Shown in pieces: positions 1 through 9,350 of a DNA stretch of 64,000 nucleotides (position 1 is the first letter of the stretch; every line of letters begins with the position of its first letter). Below the pieces are notes generated by a model, which was not told the origin of the DNA, did no database searches, and was given only the letters and a program-made list of their open reading frames with translations. Location of the stretch: positions 248,001 to 312,000 of the forward strand of contig DIYL01000015.1 of the NCBI GenBank assembly GCA_002428985.1. Direction: 5' to 3'. A program made the translations under genes and the position numbers. The DNA is from Anaerolineales bacterium UBA6055 (GTDB lineage: Bacteria; Chloroflexota; Anaerolineae; Aggregatilineales; Phototrophicaceae).

Positions 1-137
1 TCTGGCGATGCTTCTCGCCCCAGAATTAAACGGGCGACATCACCGGGCAGTAATTGCGTGAGCGCAAAGATAATCAGTGATGTTACAATCAATGTGCCGA
101 CAAGAAGAATTAATCGTCGCAAAATATAACGTCCCAT
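1..137 (-). CDS. Dipeptide/oligopeptide ABC transporter permease, DppB-like (5' part only)
   Basis: Only the first 45 codons lie in the window; the gene continues past base 1. The reading is MGRYILRRLILLVGTLIVTS followed by a hydrophobic stretch and LLPGDVARLILG. This is the usual N-terminus of DppB/OppB inner-membrane permeases: a short basic start, a first transmembrane helix, then a LPGD motif. The ATG overlaps the stop codon of the fused ATPase gene by one base (TAATG), so the two are translationally coupled. The family forms the transmembrane channel together with the DppC-type permease encoded at 2203-3201. The assignment rests on a short stretch plus its place at the end of a complete peptide-transporter operon. 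Confidence 0.85.
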   Translation of the reverse strand, partial: MGRYILRRLILLVGTLIVTSLIIFALTQLLPGDVARLILGREASP

Positions 138-2206
138 TAATTGCCTCCTCCTTGCATTGGCTTAGACTGTAGCTCAATAAGTTCATCTATTGGGATATGA
201 CAGCGAATCATATGACCGTTACCTGCATCGCGCATTGGCGGATCTTGATCTTTGCAAATGTCTCCAAGGTAACGTGGACAACGAGTATGGAATGGGCAAC
301 CTGTCGGTTTATTACGTGGACTTGGTATATCACCTTCAAGCCGGATTTCACCCTGCTGTATCGTGGGGTCAGGCAAAGGAATCGCTGATAGCAATGCTTC
401 AGTGTAGGGGTGCGATGGAACTTCATAGACATGCTCTGTATCCCCCTGTTCCATAATTTCCCCGAGATACATCACAACAATCCAATCAGCAAGGTAACTA
501 ATCACTTCCAGATCATGTGAGATAAGCAGATAAGATGCACCTTCTTGTGCTCGTAAATCCTTAAGCAAGTTGAGAATAACTGCCTGCACCGATACATCCA
601 GAGATGATGTTGGTTCATCAGCGACGACCAAAGCAGGGTTCGTCGCAAATGCACGGGCAATTGCCACCCGTTGTTTTTCTCCCCCACTTAATTGGTCAGG
701 ATAGCGGGTAGCATATTCTGAAGTTAAACCTACAGACTGCAAGAGTTCCGCAACACGTTTCTCGCGATTTTTCTTGTTTTTGTAATCATCGCTCAGCACC
801 TGTATGGTGCGTCCAATCGTATCACCAACTGTCATATATGGATTGAGTGCATCGTGCGGGTTTTGGAACACCATCTGCAGGTTTTGCATAGCCTTTTTCG
901 TGCGTTGGTTCAATCGTTTGGATAACGGCATTTCACACAATTCGATCTCACCGCTATCTGCAGCTGTTAGTGCAACAATTGCACGCGCGAGTGTCGTCTT
1001 GCCACTCCCACTCTCTCCAACTAAGCCAAGTGTCGAACGTTCGCGTATTCTTAGACTCACATCATCAACCGCTTGTACATAGTCAGGTTCTTTTCCAGTC
1101 AAACGATCAAATAATCCGTGTTCACCAAATTGCTTACTGACCAATGTTGCATCAAGCACATAGTTATCACGCGGAGTAGCAGATTCATTCAGTCCCGCAG
1201 GGCGATTACGTGGAATCAGTTCGCCACTGTCAATTTCTTCCCACCGCCAACACCGTATAAGTCGTCCCTCTGGTGTCGTTTCAAGTAGAGGCTTATCCGT
1301 ATGGCATTTATCAAGCGCTACTGGACAACGATTCGCAAACACACACGCATGCGAACGTTCAGATAGAGACGGCGCGACACCATCAATCGTAGACAATCGT
1401 GATTGGTCACCTTTAGCTGAATTCGGCAAGCTTGCAAGTAAACCGCTGGTATATGGGTGTAATGGTTTTGCATACAGATCATTGACTGGTGCACTTTCCA
1501 TTACTTCACCAGCATATAATACAGTGACATAATCACATAATTGGGCGACTGTTCCCAAATCATGAGATACATATAACGCAGCAGCTTCTTCATTGATGAT
1601 GAGTTCTCGAAATAAATCCAGAATCACTGCCTGAGTTGTAACATCAAGAGCAGTCGTTGGTTCGTCTAAAACTAAGAAACGCGGGCGTGTACTCAGTGCC
1701 ATAGCAATCATGACACGCTGTTGCATACCGCCACTCAGTTGATGTGGATAACGATCTAAGATTTTATCTGCATCCGCTAGTTTTACTTTAAGTAGTAACG
1801 ATTCAGCTTCTTTTAATGCCTCTTGCTTTGACATATTCAGGTGCAACATCATAGCCTCAATCATCTGATTCCCAATCGTAATCGTTGGGTTAAGCGATGC
1901 GAGAGGATTCTGTGGCATTAAACCAATTGATTTACCCCATAATGTACGCAATTGCCCCTGCGAAAAATTAGCAATATCGTTACCTTCAAACACCAACTCC
2001 CCAGATGAAATTCGAGCATTATCTGCCATGAATCGCATCATACCGAGTGCCAACGTAGATTTACCACTGCCACTTTCACCAACAAGACCATGAATTTGGA
2101 CAGGCAAGATACTTAAATCCACATCACGAATTACATTGAGCCAATCTTTACCAATTTTATAGTCAATGCTGATACCTTTAGCTTCAATAACAGGTTGTTG
2201 GCTCAT
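137..2206 (-). CDS. Fused DppD-DppF peptide ABC transporter ATP-binding protein
   Basis: This 689-aa cytoplasmic protein has two complete ABC ATPase domains in one chain. The first has Walker A GESGSGKST at residues 43-51, signature LSGGMQQR at 157-164 and Walker B ending LDEP near 180. The second has GESGSGKTT near residue 397, signature LSGGEKQR and Walker B VADEPTSSLD. Each half ends in the Cys-containing oligopeptide/dipeptide C-terminal segment (CVFANRCP near 290; CPFHTRCP near 645). Peptide transporters usually encode these as two proteins of about 330 aa, so this is a natural head-to-tail fusion of the DppD and DppF types. It would energise uptake through the DppB/DppC permeases on either side. 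It overlaps the upstream dppC-like gene by four bases and the downstream permease by one. Confidence 0.95.
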   Translation of the reverse strand: MSQQPVIEAKGISIDYKIGKDWLNVIRDVDLSILPVQIHGLVGESGSGKSTLALGMMRFMADNARISSGELVFEGNDIANFSQGQLRTLWGKSIGLMPQNPLASLNPTITIGNQMIEAMMLHLNMSKQEALKEAESLLLKVKLADADKILDRYPHQLSGGMQQRVMIAMALSTRPRFLVLDEPTTALDVTTQAVILDLFRELIINEEAAALYVSHDLGTVAQLCDYVTVLYAGEVMESAPVNDLYAKPLHPYTSGLLASLPNSAKGDQSRLSTIDGVAPSLSERSHACVFANRCPVALDKCHTDKPLLETTPEGRLIRCWRWEEIDSGELIPRNRPAGLNESATPRDNYVLDATLVSKQFGEHGLFDRLTGKEPDYVQAVDDVSLRIRERSTLGLVGESGSGKTTLARAIVALTAADSGEIELCEMPLSKRLNQRTKKAMQNLQMVFQNPHDALNPYMTVGDTIGRTIQVLSDDYKNKKNREKRVAELLQSVGLTSEYATRYPDQLSGGEKQRVAIARAFATNPALVVADEPTSSLDVSVQAVILNLLKDLRAQEGASYLLISHDLEVISYLADWIVVMYLGEIMEQGDTEHVYEVPSHPYTEALLSAIPLPDPTIQQGEIRLEGDIPSPRNKPTGCPFHTRCPRYLGDICKDQDPPMRDAGNGHMIRCHIPIDELIELQSKPMQGGGN

Positions 2207-3201
2207 GCGCGTCCCCCTTCATACCGGAATATATCGCGTAATCCATCGGAAAGCAGGTTTACACTAATAATAAGAATCGCAATTGCTAACACCGGATACC
2301 ATAACCCCCACGGTGCAACGACGAAATCACTCCTTGCTTCAAGTACCATACGCCCCCATTCTGGTGACGGCGGTTGAACACCCAAGCCAAGAAAACCGAG
2401 CGATGCAACAAGGAAAATCGCATACGAAAACCGTAATGAGGCTTCGACAATTAAAGCAGGCATAACACCTGGCAAAATCTCACGGAACAGAATAAAAGAC
2501 ACTTTTTCGCCCCGCAGTTTTGCGGCTTCAACATACCCACTGTCTCGTAATCCTAGCGTCGCACTACGAATCACACGGGTAACAATCGGGGTATATAGTA
2601 ATACAATCACAATAATGAGCGAAACGTTTGTCGCACCAACAGCTTGAATCAGGGCAAATTCAGATTGCTCCAAAATAGGTACAATCGTCGTCAACATCAC
2701 AAGTGCCAAAATCAACGCAGGAATCGCTAACAAGCTATCCATCACACGCGAGATGGCTTCATCTATCCATCCACCGAAGTATCCGGCCGCAAGCCCTATC
2801 ACCATACCGAAAAATACAGATATAACCGTCGCCACACTAGGCAACCCAATCGTATCCCGCGCACCATATAGAATCCGACTAAAAATATCACGGCCATTGC
2901 GGTCTGTCCCAAAGAGATGCTCAACAGATGGAGGCGTATTTTCTAGTTTTGAGCAGATTTCACGTCCACTGGAGGTTGTTTGGCAATCCGTTGTACTACG
3001 TAAAGTCTCGCGGAAATCATAGGGAGCCAGTGTTGGGCCAATAATTGCCAGCAATAAATATAGCAAAACAATAATAAATCCAGCGAAGGATAATGGGCGT
3101 TTTGATAATTTTTGAAGAAAGACAATCAGTGGGTGGAAAAATTGTAGGAGTTTGGAAGGCGGAGCCTGTGAGGACTCCACCTTATTTTGTTTAGCAGTCA
3201 T
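2203..3201 (-). CDS. Dipeptide/oligopeptide ABC transporter permease, DppC-like
   Basis: This 332-aa inner-membrane permease has an N-terminal cytoplasmic tail, a first helix at about residues 38-60, and a periplasmic loop with the family motif HLFGTDRNGRDIFSR. The remaining helices carry the EAA cytoplasmic loop (YVEAAKLRGEKVSFILFREILPG), which docks on the ATPase. The periplasmic loop carries two Cys residues (TDCQT, EICSK). It pairs with the DppB-type permease to form the channel. Only 8 bases separate it from the binding-protein gene upstream, and it overlaps the ATPase gene by 4 bases, so it is an internal member of the operon. No clear Shine-Dalgarno precedes its ATG, which suggests translational coupling. 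Confidence 0.95.
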   Translation of the reverse strand: MTAKQNKVESSQAPPSKLLQFFHPLIVFLQKLSKRPLSFAGFIIVLLYLLLAIIGPTLAPYDFRETLRSTTDCQTTSSGREICSKLENTPPSVEHLFGTDRNGRDIFSRILYGARDTIGLPSVATVISVFFGMVIGLAAGYFGGWIDEAISRVMDSLLAIPALILALVMLTTIVPILEQSEFALIQAVGATNVSLIIVIVLLYTPIVTRVIRSATLGLRDSGYVEAAKLRGEKVSFILFREILPGVMPALIVEASLRFSYAIFLVASLGFLGLGVQPPSPEWGRMVLEARSDFVVAPWGLWYPVLAIAILIISVNLLSDGLRDIFRYEGGRA

Positions 3202-3209
3202 GTGGGAGA

Positions 3210-4754
3210 TTATCCACTAACTGTAACAGTACGAAGATCAGTACGTCCAGCAAATGGGTGTACCTCTAAACCATCTACGCCTTCAGCTGTTACACCAATG
3301 ATTGGTGCAAAGAACGGCACAATAATTGGTCCTTCTTCATTGAAGATCTGTGCAATTTCAGAATAGATTGCCGAGCGCTCATCTACATCAGCCGTTACTG
3401 CCGCTGCATTAATCAGTGCATCTAGTTCTTCGTTTGACCAGTGTGACTCGTTAAACGCACCACCTGTCTGGTATGCAGTTGCAAGATATTCTTGCGGTGT
3501 TGGACGATCACCCCAACCTGTCACGCCAAGAGGAACATTCAGCCAACGGTCATCAGCATAGTAGACATTTTCAGGTTCGATCACGACATCAACATTAATG
3601 CAACCTTCTGCCCATTGTTGTTGCAATAGAACACCCATATCAGCATAGTTGAAAGCATCAACAACGTTGAATTCAATTGGTTCATCTGCACCCAAACCAT
3701 CAGGGAAGCCAGCCTCTGCGAGCAAGTCACAAGCAGCTTGTGGATCATATTCTTGAACAATCATGCCATCATAAAGTGGGCCATATTTCGGGCCAATCGG
3801 ATTATTGTTACCGACGATTGCTCCACCATCAAACAGGTCAAGATTGAGCAATTCACGATCAGTCGCTAGTTTGAATGCCTGACGAACACGAACATCTTCA
3901 CCAAGCGCTCCCTCGTCAGAGCGAATACGGATAACAGGATGGCGGTTACCACTAGCTGTCAACACTGTTAGGCCCTCTGCCTGCAATTCCGCAACACGAG
4001 CAAACTCCACTTTGTAAATGAAGTCTACACTACCACCTTTGATTGCATCGATTTGTGCTTGTGAATCATCAATGAAGACCAAAACAAGTGTATCTACCCC
4101 AACTTCTTCTTCCCACCAATAGTCAGCGAATGCACTGAAGGTTGCACTTTCACCAGATACAAAATCTGTCAACGCGAATGGACCTGTTCCGACAAAATTG
4201 GCATAAGGGTTATCACCTTCAGCGAGTACATTCGGTTCAGCAGTACCGTCTTTTAGGATGAAGGTTTGATTCCCAGAAAGCCCATAAGCAAAATCTGCAT
4301 TAGGAGACGAGAGGGTGAAGACAACGGTATTGTCGCCATCAGCTGCAATCTCAAATTCACCGAGTAAGTTCAGTGCGGGAGATTCAACCTCTTTTAAACG
4401 GTTAAATGTGAAAACGACATCGGCTGAGGTGAATGCTGATCCATCATGGAATGTCGCCCCTTCAACCAACGATAGTGTATATATCAAACCATCTTCACTA
4501 ACATCCCAACCAGTTGCAAGGTTCGGAGTTAAAGAACCATCAGCGTTGGTGTTAATCAAATAATCGTAAATTGCCATGTTAAAAGTTATTTCAGGATCAC
4601 CAGTACCAAGTGCAGGATCAAGATTGACTACGTTTTGCAAACCGATACGAAGTTCACTATCCTGTGCTTGAATGCCAAATACGGCACCTACCAGTACCAT
4701 TAACATAGTCAGTACAAACAATACCGCCAACTTACTGCGTGTCATAAATTTCAT
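3210..4754 (-). CDS. Peptide ABC transporter substrate-binding protein (SBP family 5)
   Basis: This 514-aa exported protein begins with a basic and hydrophobic signal peptide (residues 1 to about 30, ending GIQAQ-DSE). The mature part follows the SBP_bac_5 pattern: DPALGTGDPEITFNMAIYDYL near residue 50, then the family signature region LATGWDVSEDGLIYTLSLVEGATFHDGSAFTSADVVFTFNRL. No lipobox Cys is visible, so it is probably retained by a membrane anchor or is soluble outside the membrane. It is first in its operon, with a strong ribosome site (GGAGG, 5 bases before ATG). The substrate could be peptides, but family 5 proteins also bind other solutes, so the ligand is not settled. Confidence 0.95.
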   Translation of the reverse strand: MKFMTRSKLAVLFVLTMLMVLVGAVFGIQAQDSELRIGLQNVVNLDPALGTGDPEITFNMAIYDYLINTNADGSLTPNLATGWDVSEDGLIYTLSLVEGATFHDGSAFTSADVVFTFNRLKEVESPALNLLGEFEIAADGDNTVVFTLSSPNADFAYGLSGNQTFILKDGTAEPNVLAEGDNPYANFVGTGPFALTDFVSGESATFSAFADYWWEEEVGVDTLVLVFIDDSQAQIDAIKGGSVDFIYKVEFARVAELQAEGLTVLTASGNRHPVIRIRSDEGALGEDVRVRQAFKLATDRELLNLDLFDGGAIVGNNNPIGPKYGPLYDGMIVQEYDPQAACDLLAEAGFPDGLGADEPIEFNVVDAFNYADMGVLLQQQWAEGCINVDVVIEPENVYYADDRWLNVPLGVTGWGDRPTPQEYLATAYQTGGAFNESHWSNEELDALINAAAVTADVDERSAIYSEIAQIFNEEGPIIVPFFAPIIGVTAEGVDGLEVHPFAGRTDLRTVTVSG

Positions 4755-4813
4755 GTGTCCTCCACATTACTTTTTGAATAAAGAACTGCCATGGATACAA
4801 TTCCGCCTAATAT

Positions 4814-4829
4814 TATCACAAATATCACA
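4814..4829 (-). promoter_or_regulatory. Tandem TGTGATA direct repeat upstream of the peptide transporter operon
   Basis: On the minus strand two TGTGATA units lie 9 bases apart, about 60-75 bases upstream of the binding-protein ATG. This is the only noticeable structure in the 95-base gap between the carboxylase gene and the transporter, apart from a small hairpin at 4840-4853 (arms GTAAG and CTTAC). The hairpin lies at the carboxylase stop and may contribute to termination. The direct repeat could be a regulator site or chance in AT-rich DNA. Confidence 0.25.
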
Positions 4830-4849
4830 CGAATGTTCTGTAAGCTATC

Positions 4850-6817
4850 TTACATAAAACTAGAATCATCTTTGTTCTGATGAATTTCTAACAGAACCAT
4901 ATCTTGCTGAACTGAATCCCCTTCAACAAAGAAAATCTCACCAACTGTTCCATCAACTGGCGCAACAATTTGATGCTCCATCTTCATCGCTTCGAGTATC
5001 ATTAAGGCTTCGCCTTGTTTAACAGTTTCACCTGTTTTAACAGCAACTTTTAAAACTTGCCCGGGCATTGGAGCAATCAATGAACCCTCAACATTAGGCT
5101 GTCTATTTGTTGAAGGTAAAGGTGATTTCCAGTATAAGATAGTCGTTCCCACATCAGAATGAACCCACCATTCATCGGTAGCAACCTCAATGACAGATAT
5201 TCGCTGTCGATGACCATCAACAACAATCACTTTATGAATCCCATCATCAACAACCAGTTCGACTTCGTACGTATGCTCACCAATTTGAATACTAAGTATA
5301 TCGTGTAAAGCTTTAACGGCAACTTCATAGGTTAACTCATTGTGAATAAATGTATGCATTACAGCTGAATTAGGGTTATTACGCCAGTGATGAGTATAAG
5401 ATTGTTTACAGAGCGCGGTTGCGATTAATGCAACTGGAGGCAAATCAACATTGTTTTCCATCAGTTCAGTGTATTCATCCAAAAACCCAGTATGAATAAT
5501 ACCGCCTAGATGATCTGTGTGCATCAAGACGCGACGCAAAAATGCAATATTATTTCGCACACCAAACAACTGAACTTTGCTCAAGCCATAGTCTAATCGT
5601 CGAATTGCTTCCAGCCGAGTTGTGCCATACGTGATTATTTTAGCAACCATCGGGTCATAATATGTGGTAATTTCATCACCAGATTGTATGCCAGTATCTG
5701 CCCGCACAAATTCCGGCGTAGACCAATGTGCAATTTTGCCGATCGATGGTAAAAACTGATTAGTGGGGTCCTCTGCGTAGACTCGGGCTTCAATCGCATG
5801 ACATAAAGGGTCGAACACATAGTTCTCAGTTGTCATGTCATCAGGTAATAAATCATTCAACGTCACACCGCGCGCAACCTCAACCTGCCATCGAACTAAA
5901 TCAAAGCCCGTCACCATCTCTGTAACAGGATGCTCGACTTGTAAGCGTGCATTCATTTCCATGAAGTAATAATTATTATCGTTGTCAACCAAAAATTCGA
6001 CGGTTCCCGCACCATAATATCCTATCTGTCGACCTATGCTAACAGCCGTATCACATAGTTGCTGACGTAATTCAGGAGTCATCATACCGGATGGGGACTC
6101 TTCAATAATCTTTTGATAGCGACGCTGAATACTACATTCACGTTCACCCAATGCAATCACATTGCCTTCAAGGTCTCCAAACAACTGTACTTCGATGTGA
6201 TGTGGATATGGAATAATCTTTTCAAGCATCAAATTATTATCACCAAAAGCTTGTTGTGCTTCTCGCCGACAAGATTCGAGTGCAGGTAATAGGTCTTCTG
6301 GCTGTGCGATAATCCGCATTCCTTTTCCACCACCGCCAGCAGTCGCTTTAACCATTATTGGGAAACCAATAGCCTCAGCCTCCATAACAAAAGTTTTATC
6401 AGACTGGTCGTCTTCAAAATATCCCGAAACATAAGGAACATCCTGCAAAATCATTTTTGCAGTTCGTTTATTTCCCATCACTTCCATTGCACTCGGCGAT
6501 GGTCCAATAAACGTCATATCATTACTGACTACGGCATATGCAAATAAGGGGTTCTCAGCAAGAAAACCATACCCCGGGTGGACGGCATCAGCTGATGTTC
6601 GTAACGCAGCCTCAATCACAGCATCAATATTTAGATAACTTTCGCTTGCAGGACTTTTGCCAACATATACAGCTTCATCTGCAATTTGTACATGTTGGGC
6701 ATTTTTGTCTGCTTCTGAATAGATCGCAACAGTTGCAATCCCCATTTCTTGACAAGTACGAATAACACGACATGCAATTTCACCACGATTTGCAATTAAA
6801 ATTTTATTGAGGAGCAT
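4850..6817 (-). CDS. Acyl-CoA carboxylase alpha subunit (biotin carboxylase plus BCCP; 3-methylcrotonyl/geranyl-CoA type)
   Basis: Protein of 655 aa from the ATG at 6817, chosen because AGGAGG sits 6 bases upstream and the product then begins MLLNKILIANRGEIACRV, the canonical biotin carboxylase start; a longer reading to 6892 adds an unconserved leader. Domains in order are biotin carboxylase N-domain, ATP-grasp (KATAGGGGKGMR), the C-domain ending near residue 450, a linker, and a biotinyl domain with EAMKMEH whose Lys (about 612) would carry biotin. It carboxylates biotin at the expense of ATP; the beta subunit encoded at 11844-13451 transfers the carboxyl group to the acyl-CoA. It overlaps the enoyl-CoA hydratase gene by 14 bases. 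Length and operon fit methylcrotonyl-CoA or geranyl-CoA carboxylase better than acetyl-CoA carboxylase. The exact substrate is inferred. Confidence 0.93.
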   Translation of the reverse strand: MLLNKILIANRGEIACRVIRTCQEMGIATVAIYSEADKNAQHVQIADEAVYVGKSPASESYLNIDAVIEAALRTSADAVHPGYGFLAENPLFAYAVVSNDMTFIGPSPSAMEVMGNKRTAKMILQDVPYVSGYFEDDQSDKTFVMEAEAIGFPIMVKATAGGGGKGMRIIAQPEDLLPALESCRREAQQAFGDNNLMLEKIIPYPHHIEVQLFGDLEGNVIALGERECSIQRRYQKIIEESPSGMMTPELRQQLCDTAVSIGRQIGYYGAGTVEFLVDNDNNYYFMEMNARLQVEHPVTEMVTGFDLVRWQVEVARGVTLNDLLPDDMTTENYVFDPLCHAIEARVYAEDPTNQFLPSIGKIAHWSTPEFVRADTGIQSGDEITTYYDPMVAKIITYGTTRLEAIRRLDYGLSKVQLFGVRNNIAFLRRVLMHTDHLGGIIHTGFLDEYTELMENNVDLPPVALIATALCKQSYTHHWRNNPNSAVMHTFIHNELTYEVAVKALHDILSIQIGEHTYEVELVVDDGIHKVIVVDGHRQRISVIEVATDEWWVHSDVGTTILYWKSPLPSTNRQPNVEGSLIAPMPGQVLKVAVKTGETVKQGEALMILEAMKMEHQIVAPVDGTVGEIFFVEGDSVQQDMVLLEIHQNKDDSSFM

Positions 6818-7598
6818 CAGATCCTCCTTGTTTGACCCAATTGGCAGGCCGTTTTTCGATAAATGACAACATGCCTTCTTGCCCTTCTTCACTCGCCCGC
6901 AACTTATTCAGCAAGTCAGCGCGATAAGCTACAGTATCAGAAGTGGGTTGCTCATCTACCTGAAACATCAACGCCTTGATTGCTGAAATTGCTTGTGGCG
7001 CGTTATAGTTAATTTCTCTTAGCATATCATCAATACATTTATCTAAGTCTTCAGATTCGCAAACTTGATGAATAAAGCCGTAAGTAAGTGCTTCTGATCC
7101 ACTAAATCGTCGTCCTGTCAGCATAAGTTCACGTGATCGTGTTAAACCAATGCGTTTTAATACATAAGGCGAAATAAACGCTGGTGCAATTCCTAAACGG
7201 ACTTCGGGCAAGCCCATTTTTGCAGTCGAACTTGCAATCGCAATGTCCGACACACACACCAAGCCCAAACCACCACCTAATGCAACACCTTCGATCTTAG
7301 CAATAACAACCTGTGAGGCTTCATTGACCGCAGTCAACATCTCATCCAAATTGCCTGCTTGCTGACCAGATGGCATCGTACTTGCTCGCATTTCCTTAAT
7401 GTCGCCACCTGCACAAAACACACCATCAGCTCCACTCAATACCACAGCCCGAATATCAAAATTATCTTTCCAACCAGTGAAGACCTGATATAACTCATCC
7501 ATCATTTTGTAATTCATCGCATTTTTTGCGTGTGGACGATTCAGTGTGACGTGGGCAACATGCCCCTGTATATCAATTGCTAAAGTCTCATAGTTCAT
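6804..7598 (-). CDS. Enoyl-CoA hydratase/isomerase family protein (methylglutaconyl-CoA hydratase-like)
   Basis: This 264-aa crotonase-fold enzyme carries VTLNRPHAKNAMNYKMMDEL near the N-terminus, an oxyanion-hole and CoA site GVFCAGGDIKEM near residues 60-72, and IEGVALGGGLGLVCVSDIAIAS near 103-124. In this setting it most likely hydrates the carboxylated product, as 3-methylglutaconyl-CoA hydratase (LiuC) does in leucine degradation or isohexenylglutaconyl-CoA hydratase (AtuE) in terpene degradation. It lies between the AtuA-like pair and the carboxylase alpha gene and overlaps the latter. Its ribosome site is weak (AGAGAA). The crotonase fold also serves isomerases, so the exact reaction is inferred from the operon. 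Confidence 0.88.
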   Translation of the reverse strand: MNYETLAIDIQGHVAHVTLNRPHAKNAMNYKMMDELYQVFTGWKDNFDIRAVVLSGADGVFCAGGDIKEMRASTMPSGQQAGNLDEMLTAVNEASQVVIAKIEGVALGGGLGLVCVSDIAIASSTAKMGLPEVRLGIAPAFISPYVLKRIGLTRSRELMLTGRRFSGSEALTYGFIHQVCESEDLDKCIDDMLREINYNAPQAISAIKALMFQVDEQPTSDTVAYRADLLNKLRASEEGQEGMLSFIEKRPANWVKQGGSDAPQ

Positions 7599-7640
7599 TT
7601 AAACATTCTCTTTTTTGCAAAACCAATAAGCCAAATAGGT

Positions 7641-7949
7641 TTATTCCCACTCCATGTAGAGCAATGCACCCGCCAGTGATTTACCTAATCCATCAATCCG
7701 ACGAGAACGTGTCCCCCCACCATCCAGCGCGTCATAACAGACGAAGTTCAAAGCTTCGATATTATCTAGTTCATAACGAATCACCTCACCCTGCACTAAA
7801 TCAGCGAGATGCGATTTGGCTCTTTCAGCCGTTAGATTTACCTTAATGTCCTGATATGCTTCAGACGATCGCGCAATTACACTAATATTCGCAATGTTCC
7901 CTTTATCCCCCTCGCGCCCAAATGCAATGTCATACAATCGTTTTGTCAT
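7641..7949 (-). CDS. AtuA C-terminal-type small protein (split AtuA partner)
   Basis: This 102-aa protein begins MTKRLYDIAFGREGDKGNIANISVIAR, which matches the beginning of the small C-terminal domain found in AtuA-family proteins (an AtuA-like ferredoxin-fold domain). The GREGDKGN motif is typical. AtuA proteins usually carry this domain in the same chain as the large N-terminal domain. Here it is a separate gene, two bases downstream of the large-domain gene, with its own ribosome site (GAGG, 7 bases upstream). The biochemical role is unknown; the AtuA family is required for acyclic terpene use in Pseudomonas. It probably works in a complex with its neighbour. Confidence 0.78.
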   Translation of the reverse strand: MTKRLYDIAFGREGDKGNIANISVIARSSEAYQDIKVNLTAERAKSHLADLVQGEVIRYELDNIEALNFVCYDALDGGGTRSRRIDGLGKSLAGALLYMEWE

Positions 7950-7951
7950 CC

Positions 7952-9313
7952 TTACACCTCTATATAATCAATCTGTGGATGAATTAACTCGCGAGAGACC
8001 AATGTCGGAAATAATCCAACAATCGGACGAGGGCTCTGCCCAATCGTTGTACCCGAGATTGACATTCCCGCTGGGCCATTTAAGCCATTGTTCATGAGTC
8101 TCCGTACAGCTTGCTTCAATATACGAGGGTCTTCAGCCGTGAATATCACTCGAACAATCAATTCCATGGGATCATCATCAACCCCAGAAACCGATTGATA
8201 TAAACTATTTTGTCCAAGTAGATGATAACTTACATGGTCTATCGGCAACCCATCAAATGACGCAGAAATTAAACCTTTGAGTTGTTCATATTTGCGCCAT
8301 GTTTCAGGCCAGCCTACTGTATAAATTAGTTCACGCGAATAACCTTCAAGCCGATTAAGATTTAGCTTCAACGTGTCGGGGCGAGATTTGCCGGTTACAC
8401 CACGAACTTGTACACGATCATTACCAAGGTCTTCCAATGATAATGTTGTGATATCAACGATTACGTCTGGCGTGATATAACTTGTCGGATCATGAATTTC
8501 ATAAAGTAACTGCTCTTTAACTGTATTTATGTTAACAACACCATTCGTATTCGGTGTCTTAGTTAGAACGAAACTACCGTCTTCTTCTACTAGTGCAATC
8601 GGATAACCAAGATTATGCATCTCATGCCCATCCAAGCTATCAATCATCGCCAAACTATTGCCACCGACAACTTGCCCCGTACATTCAAGCAAGTGTCCCG
8701 CAACAATCCCCGATGCTAATCGATCCCAATCGTCCCATGCCCAATCGTAATGTGCGATCAACGGTGCTAGGTATAGTGCAGGGTCAGCCACACGTCCTGT
8801 AATCACCATATCCGCGTCATTTTTCAGGGCTTCAACAATTGGTTGTGCCCCCAGATATACATTAGCTGTCATCCAATCTTGGGCTTTTGCATCATGCAGA
8901 GCTATTCCCGTATCAATATTTGTTAGTGTTTCACCTTGCTCCAGAAGCTCGTCTAACCTATCAAGTTGGTCGTCGCCTGATACCACTGCAATTTTGAGTC
9001 CATCCAAACCCAATTGTTCTGCAATTGCTTTAACCCGTTCACCAGCTCCATGCGGATTCAACCCACCACCATTTGTTATCAGTGGAATTTTACGTTTATA
9101 TGCCTCAGGTAGAACTTTATTAGTGATAATTTCAATATCAAATGTGAATCCGCGTGATGGATCACGCATACGGTCTTTTTGTAAGATGGACAACGTAAGT
9201 TCCGCCAAAGCCTCAAAGCAAACCACATCAACATGCTCACCCATAACCATAGGAAGCGCGCTTAATACATTGTCGCCATAGAACCCTTCGGCAGAGCCAA
9301 TACGATAGGTCAT
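7952..9313 (-). CDS. AtuA-family protein, large N-terminal domain (DUF1446)
   Basis: This 453-aa protein begins MTYRIGSAEGFYGDN and has the family landmarks NGGGLNPHGAGERVKAIAEQLGL, MVITGRVADPALYLAPLIAHYDW and HLLECTGQVVGGN. These are the signature segments of the DUF1446/acyclic terpene utilisation (AtuA) family. The protein stops before the small C-terminal domain, which is encoded by the next gene 2 bases away. AtuA homologues occur inside geranyl-CoA (Atu) and leucine/isovalerate (Liu) catabolic clusters. The reaction is not established, so a pathway role is all that can be claimed. The ribosome site AAAGGA lies about 8 bases before ATG. It is soluble, with no signal peptide. Confidence 0.85.
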   Translation of the reverse strand: MTYRIGSAEGFYGDNVLSALPMVMGEHVDVVCFEALAELTLSILQKDRMRDPSRGFTFDIEIITNKVLPEAYKRKIPLITNGGGLNPHGAGERVKAIAEQLGLDGLKIAVVSGDDQLDRLDELLEQGETLTNIDTGIALHDAKAQDWMTANVYLGAQPIVEALKNDADMVITGRVADPALYLAPLIAHYDWAWDDWDRLASGIVAGHLLECTGQVVGGNSLAMIDSLDGHEMHNLGYPIALVEEDGSFVLTKTPNTNGVVNINTVKEQLLYEIHDPTSYITPDVIVDITTLSLEDLGNDRVQVRGVTGKSRPDTLKLNLNRLEGYSRELIYTVGWPETWRKYEQLKGLISASFDGLPIDHVSYHLLGQNSLYQSVSGVDDDPMELIVRVIFTAEDPRILKQAVRRLMNNGLNGPAGMSISGTTIGQSPRPIVGLFPTLVSRELIHPQIDYIEV

Positions 9314-9350
9314 GAGGTTGTCCTTTATAACATGTATCTGTAAGAATTTA

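Noticed and set aside
6818..6892. Longer N-terminus for the carboxylase alpha subunit
   Set aside because: The extra 25 residues are the enoyl-CoA hydratase gene read in another frame and lack family similarity; the ATG at 6817 has AGGAGG upstream.
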